Origin: Vibrio tritonius
Lineage (GTDB): Bacteria; Pseudomonadota; Gammaproteobacteria; Enterobacterales; Vibrionaceae
DNA: 64,000 bases
Direction: 5' to 3'
Assembly (NCBI RefSeq): GCF_001547935.1
Contig: NZ_AP014636.1
Span: forward strand, 310,001 to 374,000
The notes beneath the pieces are model-generated. The model searched no databases. It worked only from the letters and a program-made list of their open reading frames with translations, and was not told where the DNA came from. The position numbers and the translations under genes are program-made. Position 1 is the first letter of the stretch; every line of letters starts with the position of its first letter. Of the stretch, positions 1 through 8,890 are shown piece by piece.

Positions 1-298
1 AGGCAAAAGCAAAACAAGGAATGGAGCAGATGGCGAGAAGCGCTGAGTAAACTGCGCGTGGACCAAAGCGGTCGGTAAACATACCAATCAGCACGCGAGC
101 AGGAATGGTTAGGGCGACGTTGAGGATCAGCAAGGTTTTGATCTCTTCCGATGAGAGCCCAAGGGAGGTTTTGACCATTTGCAGCATCGGCGCAAAGTTA
201 AACCAGATAACAAAGGTGATGAAAAAGGCGATCCAGCTGAGGTGGAGGATCTTCATCTTGCCGCTAAATGAAAACAGCGAAAATTTAGTATTGTCCAT
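1..298 (-). CDS. MFS nitrate/nitrite transporter, NarK/NasA type (partial, C-terminus beyond window)
   Basis: Reading leftward from an ATG at 298-296, about 99 residues are visible before the window edge. The start reads MDNTKFSLFSFSGKM, followed by a hydrophobic helix (LSWIAFFITFVIWFNFAP) and a second helix ending in the MFS loop motif GMFTDRFGPR. This N-terminus fits nitrate/nitrite porters of the NarK/NasA group, which move nitrate or nitrite across the inner membrane. It is the last visible gene of the leftward cobA-nirB-nirD operon, 89 bases after nirD. That context supports uptake for assimilation rather than another MFS substrate. The family call rests on two helices plus context; the remaining helices and nitrate-signature motifs are outside the window. 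Confidence 0.85.
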   Translation of the reverse strand, partial: MDNTKFSLFSFSGKMKILHLSWIAFFITFVIWFNFAPMLQMVKTSLGLSSEEIKTLLILNVALTIPARVLIGMFTDRFGPRAVYSALLAICSIPCFAFA

Positions 299-332
299 AA
301 TCTAATTCCTAACTGTAGAGTGTGCTGGTCCG

Positions 333-356
333 CACAGTGCTGTAGCCAGCACTGTG
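333..356 (-). other. Intercistronic hairpin between nirD and the transporter gene
   Basis: CACAGTGCTG (333-342) and CAGCACTGTG (347-356) form a perfect 10-bp stem with a 4-base loop. No U-run follows in the direction of transcription (leftward), so it is not a standard intrinsic terminator. It lies in the 89-base gap after nirD. A role as an RNA-stability element that sets nirBD levels above the transporter is inferred. Confidence 0.6.
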
Positions 357-387
357 TGTACGAAATAGTGATAAACGATGTAAGTAA

Positions 388-714
388 CTAGATTCTTATT
401 TGAATCTCATCATTGGCTTGCTGAACTTCATAGGTGGCGATGCTCAGTTCCGGCTTTTCTAAACAAGCCCCCGTCACCAAATTCCAGTGTTGTTTATAAA
501 GAGGGGACGCCACATACAGTTGATCGTCGATTGAGCCGATGATCCCGCGCGACAGTACATTGGCTTTGCCAATCGGGTCATAGTTGCCAATCGCATAGAA
601 GTGGTTGGTGCGTTGACTAAAGAAGATAGCGACCTGTTTATCGCCCACCTTGGCACAAACGCCACTGTTTGGTGCGATATCGCTGGTTTTACAAATGGTT
701 TTCCATTGACTCAT
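388..714 (-). CDS. nirD: Nitrite reductase [NAD(P)H] small subunit NirD
   Basis: This 108-residue protein is the usual length of NirD, the small subunit that pairs with siroheme NirB in cytoplasmic NADH-dependent reduction of nitrite to ammonium. It has the Rieske-like fold pattern (KVGDKQVAIFFS, then a GSIDDQLYVASPLYKQHWNL region) but lacks the CxH...CxxH cluster ligands, as is normal for NirD. It starts 23 bases after the nirB stop on the same strand, so the two are surely co-transcribed. Confidence 0.95.
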   Translation of the reverse strand: MSQWKTICKTSDIAPNSGVCAKVGDKQVAIFFSQRTNHFYAIGNYDPIGKANVLSRGIIGSIDDQLYVASPLYKQHWNLVTGACLEKPELSIATYEVQQANDEIQIRI

Positions 715-737
715 CTTGTGCTTCCTTCTTTAGCCAA

Positions 738-3278
738 TTATTGAACTTGGGTGATTTCGATAGCGAGATCATCGCGGTGCGCTTTAGGGGCAATTTGTCC
801 GCGAATATCGACAAACTGGACGTTATCATCACGGTCATCACTGTTGATGAAGTGGCTAAAGCGTTGCAATTTTTCGGGTGTTTCTAGGGTGGTTTTCCAT
901 TCGCATTGGTATTTGGCGATGTTGTCTGCCATGGCTTGCTCGAGTTCGGTGCAAAGACCAAGTTTGTCGTCAATCACCACCTCTTTTAGGTACGCTAGTC
1001 CACCTTCTAGGTTTTCTAACCAGACGGAGGTGCGTTGCAGGCGGTCGGCGGTACGGATGTAGAACATCAGCACGCGGTCGATGTATTTCACTAAAGTAGC
1101 TTGGTCGAGGTCGGTCGCGAATAGGTCTGCATGACGAGGGCGCATACCGCCGTTACCACAGATATAGAGGTTGAAGCCTTTATCGGTGGCAATCACGCCG
1201 ATGTCTTTGGATTGCGCTTCAGCACATTCACGGGTACAGCCTGAGACGGCAAACTTGAGTTTGTGTGGTGAGCGTAGCCCTTTGTAGCGATTTTCTAAAT
1301 CAATCGCGAGCCCCATGCTGTCTTGTACTCCGTAGCGACACCAAGTTTGTCCCACACAGGATTTGACGGTACGTAGAGATTTGCCGTAAGCATGACCGGT
1401 TTCAAAGCCTGCATCGACCAAACGTCGCCAAATTAGCGGCAAATCGTTAAGTTGTGCGCCGAACAGGTCGATACGTTGTCCGCCGGTGATTTTTGTGTAT
1501 AAACCAAAATCTTTGGCGACTTCGCCCAGTACAATCAGTTTTTCTGCGGTGATTTCGCCGCCCGGAATCCGTGGCACAACTGAGTAAGTGCCATCTTTTT
1601 GCATGTTGCCCAAGAACAAATCGTTGGTGTCTTGCAGCTCAATGTGCTCTTGGCGCAGGATGTAATCGTTCCAGTAAGAGGCAAGAATTGAACCCACGGT
1701 CGGTTTGCAAATTTCACACCCTAAGCCCGAGCCGTATTGAGCAAGCAGTTCGTCGAAGGTTTTGATTTGATGGACACGAATCAAATCGCTCAGTTCTTGG
1801 CGTGAGTAGGCGAAGTGCTCACATACATGGTTGTTGACTTCGACGCCCAATTTCTCTAGTTCACTGTCTAACACTTGTTTAGCTAGAGCACTGCAGCCAC
1901 CACAACCGGTCGAGGCATTGGTGGTCTCTTTCAGCTCTGCCATGGTAGTGCAGCCGGCTTTTACCGCTTCAACAATAGTACCTTTGGTGACATCAAAACA
2001 TGAACAGATCACTGCGCTATCAGGCAGGGCGTCGACACCCATGGCAGACGATTCATCTTCTGCCACGTTCGGCAAAATCAGCACTGATGGGGTTTCTGGC
2101 AGCGTCATGTTGTTTTGACGCAGTTGCAGTAAGTTAGAGTAGCATTGCGCATCACCGACCAAAACGGCACCGACAATCGATTTCTTATCGTGAGAGAGAA
2201 TCAGACGTTTGTAGACTTGCTCAATGTCATCTTTGTAGGTGTACGACAGCGCGCCTGCGGTTTTATCGTGCACTTCACCGATACTCGCCACATCGACCCC
2301 GAGCAATTTGAGTTTGGTACTCATATCTGCGCCGGTAAATTCTGCAGCTTGTTCAGGCGTTAAGATATGTTGCGCGGCGACTTTTGCCATTTGATAACCC
2401 GGTGCGACCAAGCCAAAAATTTGGTTATTCCACAGGGCGCATTCGCCAATGGCATAAATATCGTCATAGTTGGTTTGGCAGTGATTGTTGATCACAATCC
2501 CACCACGTTCACCGATGCTAATGGTGGAGTTGCGTGCCAGTTCATCACGCGGACGAATCCCAGCGGAGAAGACAATCATGTCGGTTTCAAGGTGTGAACC
2601 ATCGGCAAAGTTCATGCGATAACGAGCCGATTCGCCTGCAACGATTTCCGTGGTCGCCTTTTCGGTGTGCACATTGACGCCCATGGCTTCAATTTTACGG
2701 CGTAATAATTCGCCACCATCGTGGTCAAGCTGTACTGCCATGAGGCGTGGAGCAAATTCCACCACATGAGTTGTAAGACCTAAATTCTTAATCGCATTCG
2801 CTGCTTCTAAACCCAACAAGCCACCACCGACAACCACACCGCTGGTGCTGGATTGGCTCGAGGCTTCAATGGCATCTAAATCTTCAAGAGTGCGGTACAC
2901 GTGGCAGTGTTCGCCATCGTTACCCGTAATGGGGGGCACAAATGGGAATGAGCCGGTCGCTAAAATCAGTTTGTCGTAGGCTAGGGTTTCACCGTCAGTG
3001 AGTGTCACGGTGCGATCATCGGGATTGATCGTCGCTACCTTGGCATTAAGGCGATATTGAATGCCGTGAGTTTGATAATACTCTTCGGTGGTGAGCGCTA
3101 AATCGGCAGCCGTACTGCCTGTGAGATAAGAGGTTAAATGCACACGGTCATAGGCTAAACGGGCTTCTTCACAAAAGGTGATGATCTCATACTCATTGCT
3201 GCCAGATTGAATCACATTGTCGATAAACTTATGACCGACCATGCCGTTGCCTGCCACAATAATGCGTTTTTTGCTCAT
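738..3278 (-). CDS. nirB: Nitrite reductase [NAD(P)H] large subunit NirB
   Basis: This 846-residue multidomain flavo-siroheme enzyme reduces nitrite to ammonium with NAD(P)H in the cytoplasm. An FAD-binding GNGMVG lies at residues 10-15 and an NAD-binding VVVGGGLLGLEAA near 148-160. BFD-type [2Fe-2S] ligands are Cys425, Cys427, Cys459 and Cys462. The C-terminal sulfite/nitrite reductase half has the [4Fe-4S]-siroheme ligands Cys641, Cys647, Cys681 and Cys685 (SGCTREC). Length and domain order match the family and no key residue is missing. It follows cobA by 41 bases and precedes nirD, so siroheme synthesis is coupled to the apoenzyme. Nitrogen control through the sigma-54-like site upstream of cobA is inferred. 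Confidence 0.97.
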   Translation of the reverse strand: MSKKRIIVAGNGMVGHKFIDNVIQSGSNEYEIITFCEEARLAYDRVHLTSYLTGSTAADLALTTEEYYQTHGIQYRLNAKVATINPDDRTVTLTDGETLAYDKLILATGSFPFVPPITGNDGEHCHVYRTLEDLDAIEASSQSSTSGVVVGGGLLGLEAANAIKNLGLTTHVVEFAPRLMAVQLDHDGGELLRRKIEAMGVNVHTEKATTEIVAGESARYRMNFADGSHLETDMIVFSAGIRPRDELARNSTISIGERGGIVINNHCQTNYDDIYAIGECALWNNQIFGLVAPGYQMAKVAAQHILTPEQAAEFTGADMSTKLKLLGVDVASIGEVHDKTAGALSYTYKDDIEQVYKRLILSHDKKSIVGAVLVGDAQCYSNLLQLRQNNMTLPETPSVLILPNVAEDESSAMGVDALPDSAVICSCFDVTKGTIVEAVKAGCTTMAELKETTNASTGCGGCSALAKQVLDSELEKLGVEVNNHVCEHFAYSRQELSDLIRVHQIKTFDELLAQYGSGLGCEICKPTVGSILASYWNDYILRQEHIELQDTNDLFLGNMQKDGTYSVVPRIPGGEITAEKLIVLGEVAKDFGLYTKITGGQRIDLFGAQLNDLPLIWRRLVDAGFETGHAYGKSLRTVKSCVGQTWCRYGVQDSMGLAIDLENRYKGLRSPHKLKFAVSGCTRECAEAQSKDIGVIATDKGFNLYICGNGGMRPRHADLFATDLDQATLVKYIDRVLMFYIRTADRLQRTSVWLENLEGGLAYLKEVVIDDKLGLCTELEQAMADNIAKYQCEWKTTLETPEKLQRFSHFINSDDRDDNVQFVDIRGQIAPKAHRDDLAIEITQVQ

Positions 3279-3319
3279 GATGATTTCCTTTTATTTGCTT
3301 CTCAGAGTCAGTTTTTTCA

Positions 3320-4138
3320 TTACGCGGTGAGGCGAATAGTGGAGGTGTCTGACTTTGCTTCCCGTTCTGTTAATTGTTCTAGCCACTCCATTTGTGACGC
3401 CACTTTGACCACTTGACCGATGACGATCAAGGCAGGCGAACAGACTTGGTGGTGTGTTGCTAAATGGTGTAATTCGGTTAATTCGCCAGTGAAGGTGCGT
3501 TGGCGAGTGGTGCAGCCATTCTCAATAATCGCAACAGGGGTGCTTTGATCCATACCATGCTCGATTAAGGTCTCTTGAATCCATTGCGCTTTCGATAAGC
3601 CCATGTAAATGACTAAGGTTTGGTTCAGTGACGCCAGTGCGCCCCAATTCACATCGAGGGATTTATCTGCGTGGGCGGTGATAAAGGTGCAACCTTGTGC
3701 GAGCCCTCGATGAGTTAAAGGAATATTGGCGTAAGTGCTGCAACCTGAAGCGGCGGTGATACCCGGCACCACTTCAACTCGGATCCCTCTTTGAGCCAGA
3801 AACAGCATCTCTTCACCACCGCGGCCAAAGACAAACGCATCGCCGCCTTTGACTCGACACACTTGCAACCCCTGCATGGCATAGCTGGCAATCAGCTCGT
3901 TGATCTCTTCTTGCTTCATGCTGTGGTGGCCTTTGGCTTTTCCCACATAGACATGCTGAGCAGCATGCGGAAAGGTTGCTTGAATTTCACGACTCACCAA
4001 ATTGTCGTAAATGATGACGTCCGCAGCATCAATGGCTTTGACCGCTTTCATAGTGAGCAAGTCTGGATCGCCAGGACCTGCGCCGACCAAAGCCACATTA
4101 CCGAATGTGATCGTTGAGCTTGTGATTGTCTTCATCAT
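3320..4138 (-). CDS. cobA: Uroporphyrinogen-III C-methyltransferase (SUMT)
   Basis: This 272-residue SAM-dependent methyltransferase makes precorrin-2 from uroporphyrinogen III, the first committed step to siroheme. The family motifs are clear: VGAGPGDPDLLT near the N-terminus, VCRVKGGDAFVFGRGGEE in the middle and VVPGITAASGCSTYANIPLTHR after it. It is a stand-alone SUMT with no CysG dehydrogenase/ferrochelatase part. It is the first gene of the leftward nitrite operon and supplies the NirB cofactor. A GAGG ribosome site precedes the ATGATG start. A sigma-54-type element lies about 70 bases upstream of the start. Confidence 0.95.
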   Translation of the reverse strand: MMKTITSSTITFGNVALVGAGPGDPDLLTMKAVKAIDAADVIIYDNLVSREIQATFPHAAQHVYVGKAKGHHSMKQEEINELIASYAMQGLQVCRVKGGDAFVFGRGGEEMLFLAQRGIRVEVVPGITAASGCSTYANIPLTHRGLAQGCTFITAHADKSLDVNWGALASLNQTLVIYMGLSKAQWIQETLIEHGMDQSTPVAIIENGCTTRQRTFTGELTELHHLATHHQVCSPALIVIGQVVKVASQMEWLEQLTEREAKSDTSTIRLTA

Positions 4139-4203
4139 TCCAGTGCCTCGTCATGGTGATTAAGTTTGGGCGTCGATTGTTCCGACTGTGCTTTTTTCCT
4201 CTA

Positions 4204-4222
4204 GAGCAAGTTGAATGCCAAA
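4204..4222 (-). promoter_or_regulatory. Sigma-54-type -24/-12 promoter for cobA-nirBD
   Basis: On the minus strand the sequence reads TTTGGCATTCAACTTGCTC. The TGG (4220-4218) and TTGC (4209-4206) are separated by exactly 8 bases, the canonical RpoN spacing, and TGGCA matches the -24 consensus. It would start transcription near 4194, giving a leader of about 56 bases. Control by NtrC is inferred from pathway knowledge; no clear NtrC site was identified. Confidence 0.65.
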
Positions 4223-4489
4223 TAGGTGAGGTAATGAGAGAAGACTTTTTAAAATACTATTTTTCAATATGTTAGATGAGGTGATTGCCAGAGAATTACC
4301 ATAAATGAGTCACCAGCGAGAATGGGTGAGATTGAGAAAAATGGTCCATGAATGTGCGACGATTTCTTTTCATGGTGAAAAATACATAAAAGTGGGTAGT
4401 AGCCTTGGGTAACCATCTCTACCTAATAGTGGGTAGATAAATTATTTTATTTAATTAATTCAATTGGTTGGTTGGTTTATGTGAGGGTA

Positions 4490-4507
4490 TTGGTCTATAA
4501 ATTGCTT
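4490..4507 (+). promoter_or_regulatory. Sigma-54-type -24/-12 promoter for nasA
   Basis: TTGGTCTATAAATTGCTT has TGG at 4491-4493 and TTGC at 4502-4505 with the exact 8-base RpoN spacing. The expected start is near 4517, just ahead of the AAGGGG ribosome site (4532-4537) and the ATG at 4543. It mirrors the element facing the other way at 4204-4222. The -24 half is weaker (TGGTC rather than TGGCA). Confidence 0.55.
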
Positions 4508-4542
4508 TTCTATGCTGAAAGTAGAAATAGTAAGGGGAATGT

Positions 4543-7017
4543 ATGGTGACGCATGATGGATGGACCAAGTCAACGTGTGCTTACTGCGGAGTCGGTTGTG
4601 GTATTGAAGCCCGTGTTTTAGGCAGTGGAAAGCTAGAAGTGCGTGGTGATAAAAGCCATCCTGCCAACTTTGGCAAACTGTGCACCAAAGGCATAGCCTT
4701 GGGCGATACGGTCATTGAAGATGGTCGTTTACTCTATCCTCAGCAATGCGTTGCGGGGGAATGGCAAAGAGTGGCTTGGGATGAAGCCCTGACTACCGTT
4801 GCTGACAAATTTGCGCAAACCATCGCGGAATATGGCCCTGATTCCGTTGCTTTTTATGTTTCAGGTCAGCTCCTTACCGAAGACTACTATGTTGCTAATA
4901 AATTGATGAAAGGCTTTATTGGCAGCAGCAATATCGACAGTAATTCGCGTTTGTGTATGGCATCGTCAGTCGTAGGACACAAGCGAGCCTTTGGTATGGA
5001 CACTGTGCCAGTAGTTTATGAAGATTTAGAACAAGCGGAAGTGGTGATTCTGGTCGGTTCGAACCTCGCATGGTGCCATCCAGTGTTGTTCCAACGTTTG
5101 CGTGTCGCCAAGGAAAACAATCCAGAGCTTAAAGTGCTGGTGGTGGATCCTCGGCGCAACGAAAGCTGCGATATCGCCGATCAACATTTGCCCATTCATT
5201 CCGGCTCTGATGTCGCGTTGTTTAATGGTTTATTGGGTTATCTTGCGGATCAGCAAGTGCTCGATATGGAGTTTATTACTAAGCACACCAACCAGTTTGA
5301 GGCTGCGTTAGCCGCAGCGCAGCAAGAAACCAATACGCAAGATGTGACGGGATTATCAAGCGGTGAACTGGAGCAGTTTTATCGAGCGTTTGCTGAACAT
5401 AAAAGGGTAGTGACCATTTACTCACAAGGGGTCAATCAATCCACTCAGGGCTCAGATAAAGTCAATAGCATCATCAACTGTCACCTTGCGAGTGGCAAAA
5501 TTGGCTATGCGGGGTGTGGCCCGTTTTCGGTGACGGGTCAGCCCAATGCGATGGGCGGACGAGAAGTGGGGGCTTTAGCCAGCACCCTTGCTGCGCATAT
5601 GGTGTTTGATCAGCCGGAAGAGATGGCGGCGATTCGCGAGTTTTGGCACACCAACTCGCTCGCCACCAAATCGGGACTCAAAGCCGTGGATATGTTTGAT
5701 GCGCTTGCTGAGGGAAAGATTAAAGTGATTTGGATTATGGCGACCAATCCGGTAGTGAGTTTACCGAACAGCGACAAAATCAAAACCGCACTGGAGAATT
5801 GCCCATTTGTGGTGGTATCCGACTGCATTGCCGATACCGCCACGACGCGCTGTGCGGATTTACTGCTACCTGCCCAAGGTTGGAGTGAAAAATCTGGCAC
5901 GGTGACCAACTCTGAACGCCGTATCTCGCGCCAACGAAAATTGCTCGCCAGTCCGGGGCAGGCGAAGCCCGATTGGTGGATCGTCAGTCAAGTGGCGCAG
6001 CGTATGGGGTTTAAAGAGCAGTTCGATTATCACCACGAAGGGGAAGTATTTCGCGAATATGCAGAGATGACGGGGCTGAATCAGCATGTGAAACCACGGG
6101 ATTTGAACTTGATTGGTTTGGCTAAACTGACCGATCAAGAGTATCACCACTTGATGCCACAGCAGTGGCCCGTGCTTGAGTATCAATCGGAGTTAGTTAA
6201 TCAGCGTCTCTTTACCGATAAGCAGTTTTATACCGCTAATGGCAAAGCAAATTTTTTAGCGGTGAGTCATCGAGTGCCTCAACGGCAGATCTCAACGCAA
6301 TATCCGTTGTTGCTCAATACCGGACGAACCCGGGATCATTGGCATACAATGACACGTACCGGATTATCAACGCGCCTAGCCTCATTTCACGGCGACCCTT
6401 ACCTTATGATCCATCCGGATACTGCGCAGCAATATAAGCTCAATGACGGGCACATTGCGACAGTGAGTAATCAGCAAGGTAAAGTGCGGGCTAAGGTGAT
6501 GTTTAACGATGGGATGAAACGCGGTGAGCTTTTTATGCCCATTCATTGGAATGAATTAACCGCTGCGGATGCCAAACCTTGCAGCTTAGTTGACCCACGA
6601 GTTGATGCCTATTCGGGACAACCGGAATTTAAATGTACTCCAGTCGAGATTGCTCCAGAGCTAACGCCCCATTCGGTCGTGGTTGCCACTGAAAATCCGC
6701 TAACGCTTGGCCGCAGCGACTATTGGTCGCGACAAAAAATCGCTGGTGGGTATCTTTACCATATCCGCAGTGGCCGAGACGTTGCGCAGATATTATCCGA
6801 GTTACCCAAGCAGGAAGGAGAAGAGGTCAGTTACCGTTCTGGCTCTTGGCATTTCAAAGCCACGCGGCAAGGTGCAAAAACAGTACGGTTAGTGGTGGTG
6901 AGTACTGTTGCCAACTTTACACCTGAGCACGTTTCTGATGTGGCAGAGCTTTTTGCGCAGACCGAGGAGAACATGTCGACTCAGCAGCGCTTTTATTGGT
7001 TAGAACAACGTTGGTAA
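4543..7017 (+). CDS. nasA: Assimilatory nitrate reductase catalytic subunit (Mo-bisPGD)
   Basis: This 824-residue cytoplasmic molybdoenzyme reduces nitrate to nitrite. The N-terminal [4Fe-4S] ligands are Cys12, Cys15, Cys19 and Cys47, and the expected molybdenum-ligand cysteine is Cys138 in NSRLCM. There is no Tat signal, so it is assimilatory, not periplasmic NapA. MGGREVGA and the MopB C-terminal domain (NTGRTRDHWHTMTRTG) are typical. The last ~110 residues extend past the NarB-like core but contain no cysteine, so the C-terminal [2Fe-2S] BFD-like domain found in Klebsiella-type NasA is absent or has lost its cluster. No NADH-oxidising partner subunit is encoded nearby. AAGGGG lies 5 bases before the ATG. 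Confidence 0.93.
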   Translation: MVTHDGWTKSTCAYCGVGCGIEARVLGSGKLEVRGDKSHPANFGKLCTKGIALGDTVIEDGRLLYPQQCVAGEWQRVAWDEALTTVADKFAQTIAEYGPDSVAFYVSGQLLTEDYYVANKLMKGFIGSSNIDSNSRLCMASSVVGHKRAFGMDTVPVVYEDLEQAEVVILVGSNLAWCHPVLFQRLRVAKENNPELKVLVVDPRRNESCDIADQHLPIHSGSDVALFNGLLGYLADQQVLDMEFITKHTNQFEAALAAAQQETNTQDVTGLSSGELEQFYRAFAEHKRVVTIYSQGVNQSTQGSDKVNSIINCHLASGKIGYAGCGPFSVTGQPNAMGGREVGALASTLAAHMVFDQPEEMAAIREFWHTNSLATKSGLKAVDMFDALAEGKIKVIWIMATNPVVSLPNSDKIKTALENCPFVVVSDCIADTATTRCADLLLPAQGWSEKSGTVTNSERRISRQRKLLASPGQAKPDWWIVSQVAQRMGFKEQFDYHHEGEVFREYAEMTGLNQHVKPRDLNLIGLAKLTDQEYHHLMPQQWPVLEYQSELVNQRLFTDKQFYTANGKANFLAVSHRVPQRQISTQYPLLLNTGRTRDHWHTMTRTGLSTRLASFHGDPYLMIHPDTAQQYKLNDGHIATVSNQQGKVRAKVMFNDGMKRGELFMPIHWNELTAADAKPCSLVDPRVDAYSGQPEFKCTPVEIAPELTPHSVVVATENPLTLGRSDYWSRQKIAGGYLYHIRSGRDVAQILSELPKQEGEEVSYRSGSWHFKATRQGAKTVRLVVVSTVANFTPEHVSDVAELFAQTEENMSTQQRFYWLEQRW

Positions 7018-7172
7018 TTTCTCGGTTATCATAACAATTTATGTTGATATTTTTCGATGTGTTTTAGAGTATGAAGTAGGCTATCAATGATAAAAGTGAC
7101 AAGATTAAGATGAAATATCCTCGTAAGGGCTGAAGATAAGAAAAAAAACTGCTACTATGTCACAAATTTAAA

Positions 7173-7197
7173 AGTTGGCTAATGCCAACTTTTTTTG
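7173..7197 (+). terminator. Intrinsic terminator downstream of nasA / in ybiT leader
   Basis: AGTTGGC (7173-7179) and GCCAACT (7184-7190) pair around a TAAT loop and are followed by seven T. It ends about 180 bases after nasA and only 43 bases before the ybiT start. An extended -10-like TGCTACTAT sits at 7151-7159, upstream of it. It may simply end nasA transcription or act in the ybiT leader. Confidence 0.8.
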
Positions 7198-7239
7198 TGT
7201 TTATCACGCTGTTTATTTAAAACGACATTAGGAATACTT

Positions 7240-8838
7240 GTGCTCTCAACTGCAAATATCACAATGCAATTTGGCGATAAGCCATTGTTTGAAAACATCT
7301 CCGTTAAATTCGGTGAAGGTAACCGTTATGGTCTAATCGGTGCGAACGGTTGTGGTAAATCAACCTTTATGAAAATTCTTGGTGGTGAACTAGAGCCTTC
7401 TGCGGGTACGGTGATGACCACTGATCCAAACGAACGTATGGCGAAGTTGGGTCAGGACCAATTTGCATTTGAACAGTTCACCGTTATCGACACGGTTATC
7501 ATGGGTCACAAAGAGTTGTGGGCGGTGAAAGAAGAGCGTGATCGTATCTATGCGATGCCTGAAATGTCTGATGAAGACGGCATGCGCGTGGGCGACCTTG
7601 AAACTGAATTCATGGAGATGGACGGCTACTCTGCTGAAGCGCGTGCAGGTGAATTGCTGTTAGGTCTAGGTATTCCTGAAGAAGATCACTTTGGTTTGAT
7701 GAGCCAACTTGCCCCTGGTCTAAAACTGCGTGTGTTGTTGGCACAAGTGCTGTTTGCTGAACCTGATATCATGCTGCTTGACGAACCAACCAACAACTTG
7801 GATATGGGAACGATTGCATGGTTGGAACAAACGCTATTGGCGCGTAACTGCACCATGATCATCATTTCCCACGACCGTCACTTCCTAAACACTGTATGTA
7901 CGCATATGGCTGACTTGGATTACGGCGAACTGCGCATGTTCAGCGGTAACTACGACGAATACATGATTGCTGCAGAGCAAGCGCGTGAACGTCTATTGGC
8001 TGATAACGCGAAGAAAAAAGCACAGATTGCGGAACTAAAAACCTTCGTAAGCCGCTTCTCTGCTAACGCATCGAAAGCAAAACAAGCCACATCTCGTCAA
8101 AAGCAAATTGACAAGATCCAACTAGATGATGTGAAGCCTTCAAGCCGTCAATCTCCATTCATTCGTTTCGATCAAGCGAAAGAGCTGTTCCGTAACGCTC
8201 TTGAAGTGACTGAGATGAAACAAGGTTACGATGACAACATCCTATTCAACGATGTTAATATGATGGTTGAAGTGGGTGAGCGCATTGCGATTATCGGTGA
8301 AAACGGTATTGGTAAATCCACCATGTTGAACACCCTAGCCGGTGCGATGGAGCCGATGCACGGTGAAATCAAATGGTCGGAGAACAGTAATATTGGTTTC
8401 TACGCTCAGGACCATGCTTACGAATTTGCTGAAGACATGAGCCTTCTTGATTGGATGGGCCAATGGAAAAAAGAAGGTGACGACGAGCAAGTGGTACGCG
8501 GTATTCTTGGTCGCATGCTGTTCTCGCAAAACGACATTAAGAAATCGGTAAAAGTGATTTCTGGTGGTGAGCAAGGTCGTATGCTGTTTGGTAAGCTAAT
8601 CATGCAACAACCTAACATCTTGTTGATGGATGAACCAACCAACCACATGGATATGGAATCGATCGAAGCACTGAACTTGGCGTTAGAGAACTACAAGGGT
8701 ACATTGATGTTTGTTTCTCACGACCGTCAATTCGTATCATCTATCGCGACACGTATCATCGAAATCACCAAAGATGGTGTGAACGACTTCCACGGTACTT
8801 ACGATGAGTACCTAGCGAAGAAAGGTTTGATTGCCTAA
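7240..8838 (+). CDS. ybiT: ABC-F family ATPase YbiT
   Basis: This 532-residue cytoplasmic ABC-F protein has two nucleotide-binding domains and no membrane part; the family acts on ribosomes. Domain 1 has GANGCGKST near residue 35 and the [11 protein letters not shown]alker B. Domain 2 has [18 protein letters not shown] and [11 protein letters not shown]. The linker ([20 protein letters not shown]...[12 protein letters not shown]) matches the charged helical ABC-F linker. The first signature is APGLKLR rather than LSGGQ, as in YbiT. The GTG at 7240 is chosen as start because AGGA precedes it and it aligns with the YbiT N-terminus ([12 protein letters not shown]). An upstream in-frame ATG at 7195 would run through the terminator T-tract. 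Confidence 0.95.
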   Translation: MLSTANITMQFGDKPLFENISVKFGEGNRYGLIGANGCGKSTFMKILGGELEPSAGTVMTTDPNERMAKLGQDQFAFEQFTVIDTVIMGHKELWAVKEERDRIYAMPEMSDEDGMRVGDLETEFMEMDGYSAEARAGELLLGLGIPEEDHFGLMSQLAPGLKLRVLLAQVLFAEPDIMLLDEPTNNLDMGTIAWLEQTLLARNCTMIIISHDRHFLNTVCTHMADLDYGELRMFSGNYDEYMIAAEQARERLLADNAKKKAQIAELKTFVSRFSANASKAKQATSRQKQIDKIQLDDVKPSSRQSPFIRFDQAKELFRNALEVTEMKQGYDDNILFNDVNMMVEVGERIAIIGENGIGKSTMLNTLAGAMEPMHGEIKWSENSNIGFYAQDHAYEFAEDMSLLDWMGQWKKEGDDEQVVRGILGRMLFSQNDIKKSVKVISGGEQGRMLFGKLIMQQPNILLMDEPTNHMDMESIEALNLALENYKGTLMFVSHDRQFVSSIATRIIEITKDGVNDFHGTYDEYLAKKGLIA

Positions 8839-8862
8839 TCGTTGAGTCAACATTGAAATAAA

Positions 8863-8888
8863 AAGCGGCTGGATAGCCGCTTTTTTTG
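8863..8888 (+). terminator. Intrinsic terminator after ybiT (bidirectional)
   Basis: AGCGGCT and AGCCGCT pair around a GGA/GAT loop, with AAAA before and TTTTTTT after the stem. It ends ybiT and can also serve the convergent AraC-family gene, whose stop is just downstream. Confidence 0.9.
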
Positions 8889-8890
8889 TC

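Larger units (their letters stand above)
4139..4542. other. Divergent regulatory spacer of the nitrate assimilation genes
   Basis: This 404-base AT-rich spacer separates the two arms. Besides the two -24/-12 elements it contains a direct repeat AGTGGGTAG at 4391-4399 and 4428-4436, with TCTCTACCT in between. These GGTAG/CTACC elements could be activator sites (NtrC, or NarL/P-like heptamers), but none matches a consensus fully. No ANTAR-type leader hairpin is visible between the promoters and the genes. Confidence 0.45.

Noticed and set aside
4139..4542. NasR/ANTAR-type leader hairpin before nasA
   Set aside because: The inferred sigma-54 start leaves only about 26 bases of leader; no paired hairpin-terminator structure is visible.
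7195..7239. Upstream ATG extension of ybiT
   Set aside because: The extra residues would start within the terminator T-tract and are absent from YbiT; the GTG at 7240 has an AGGA site.
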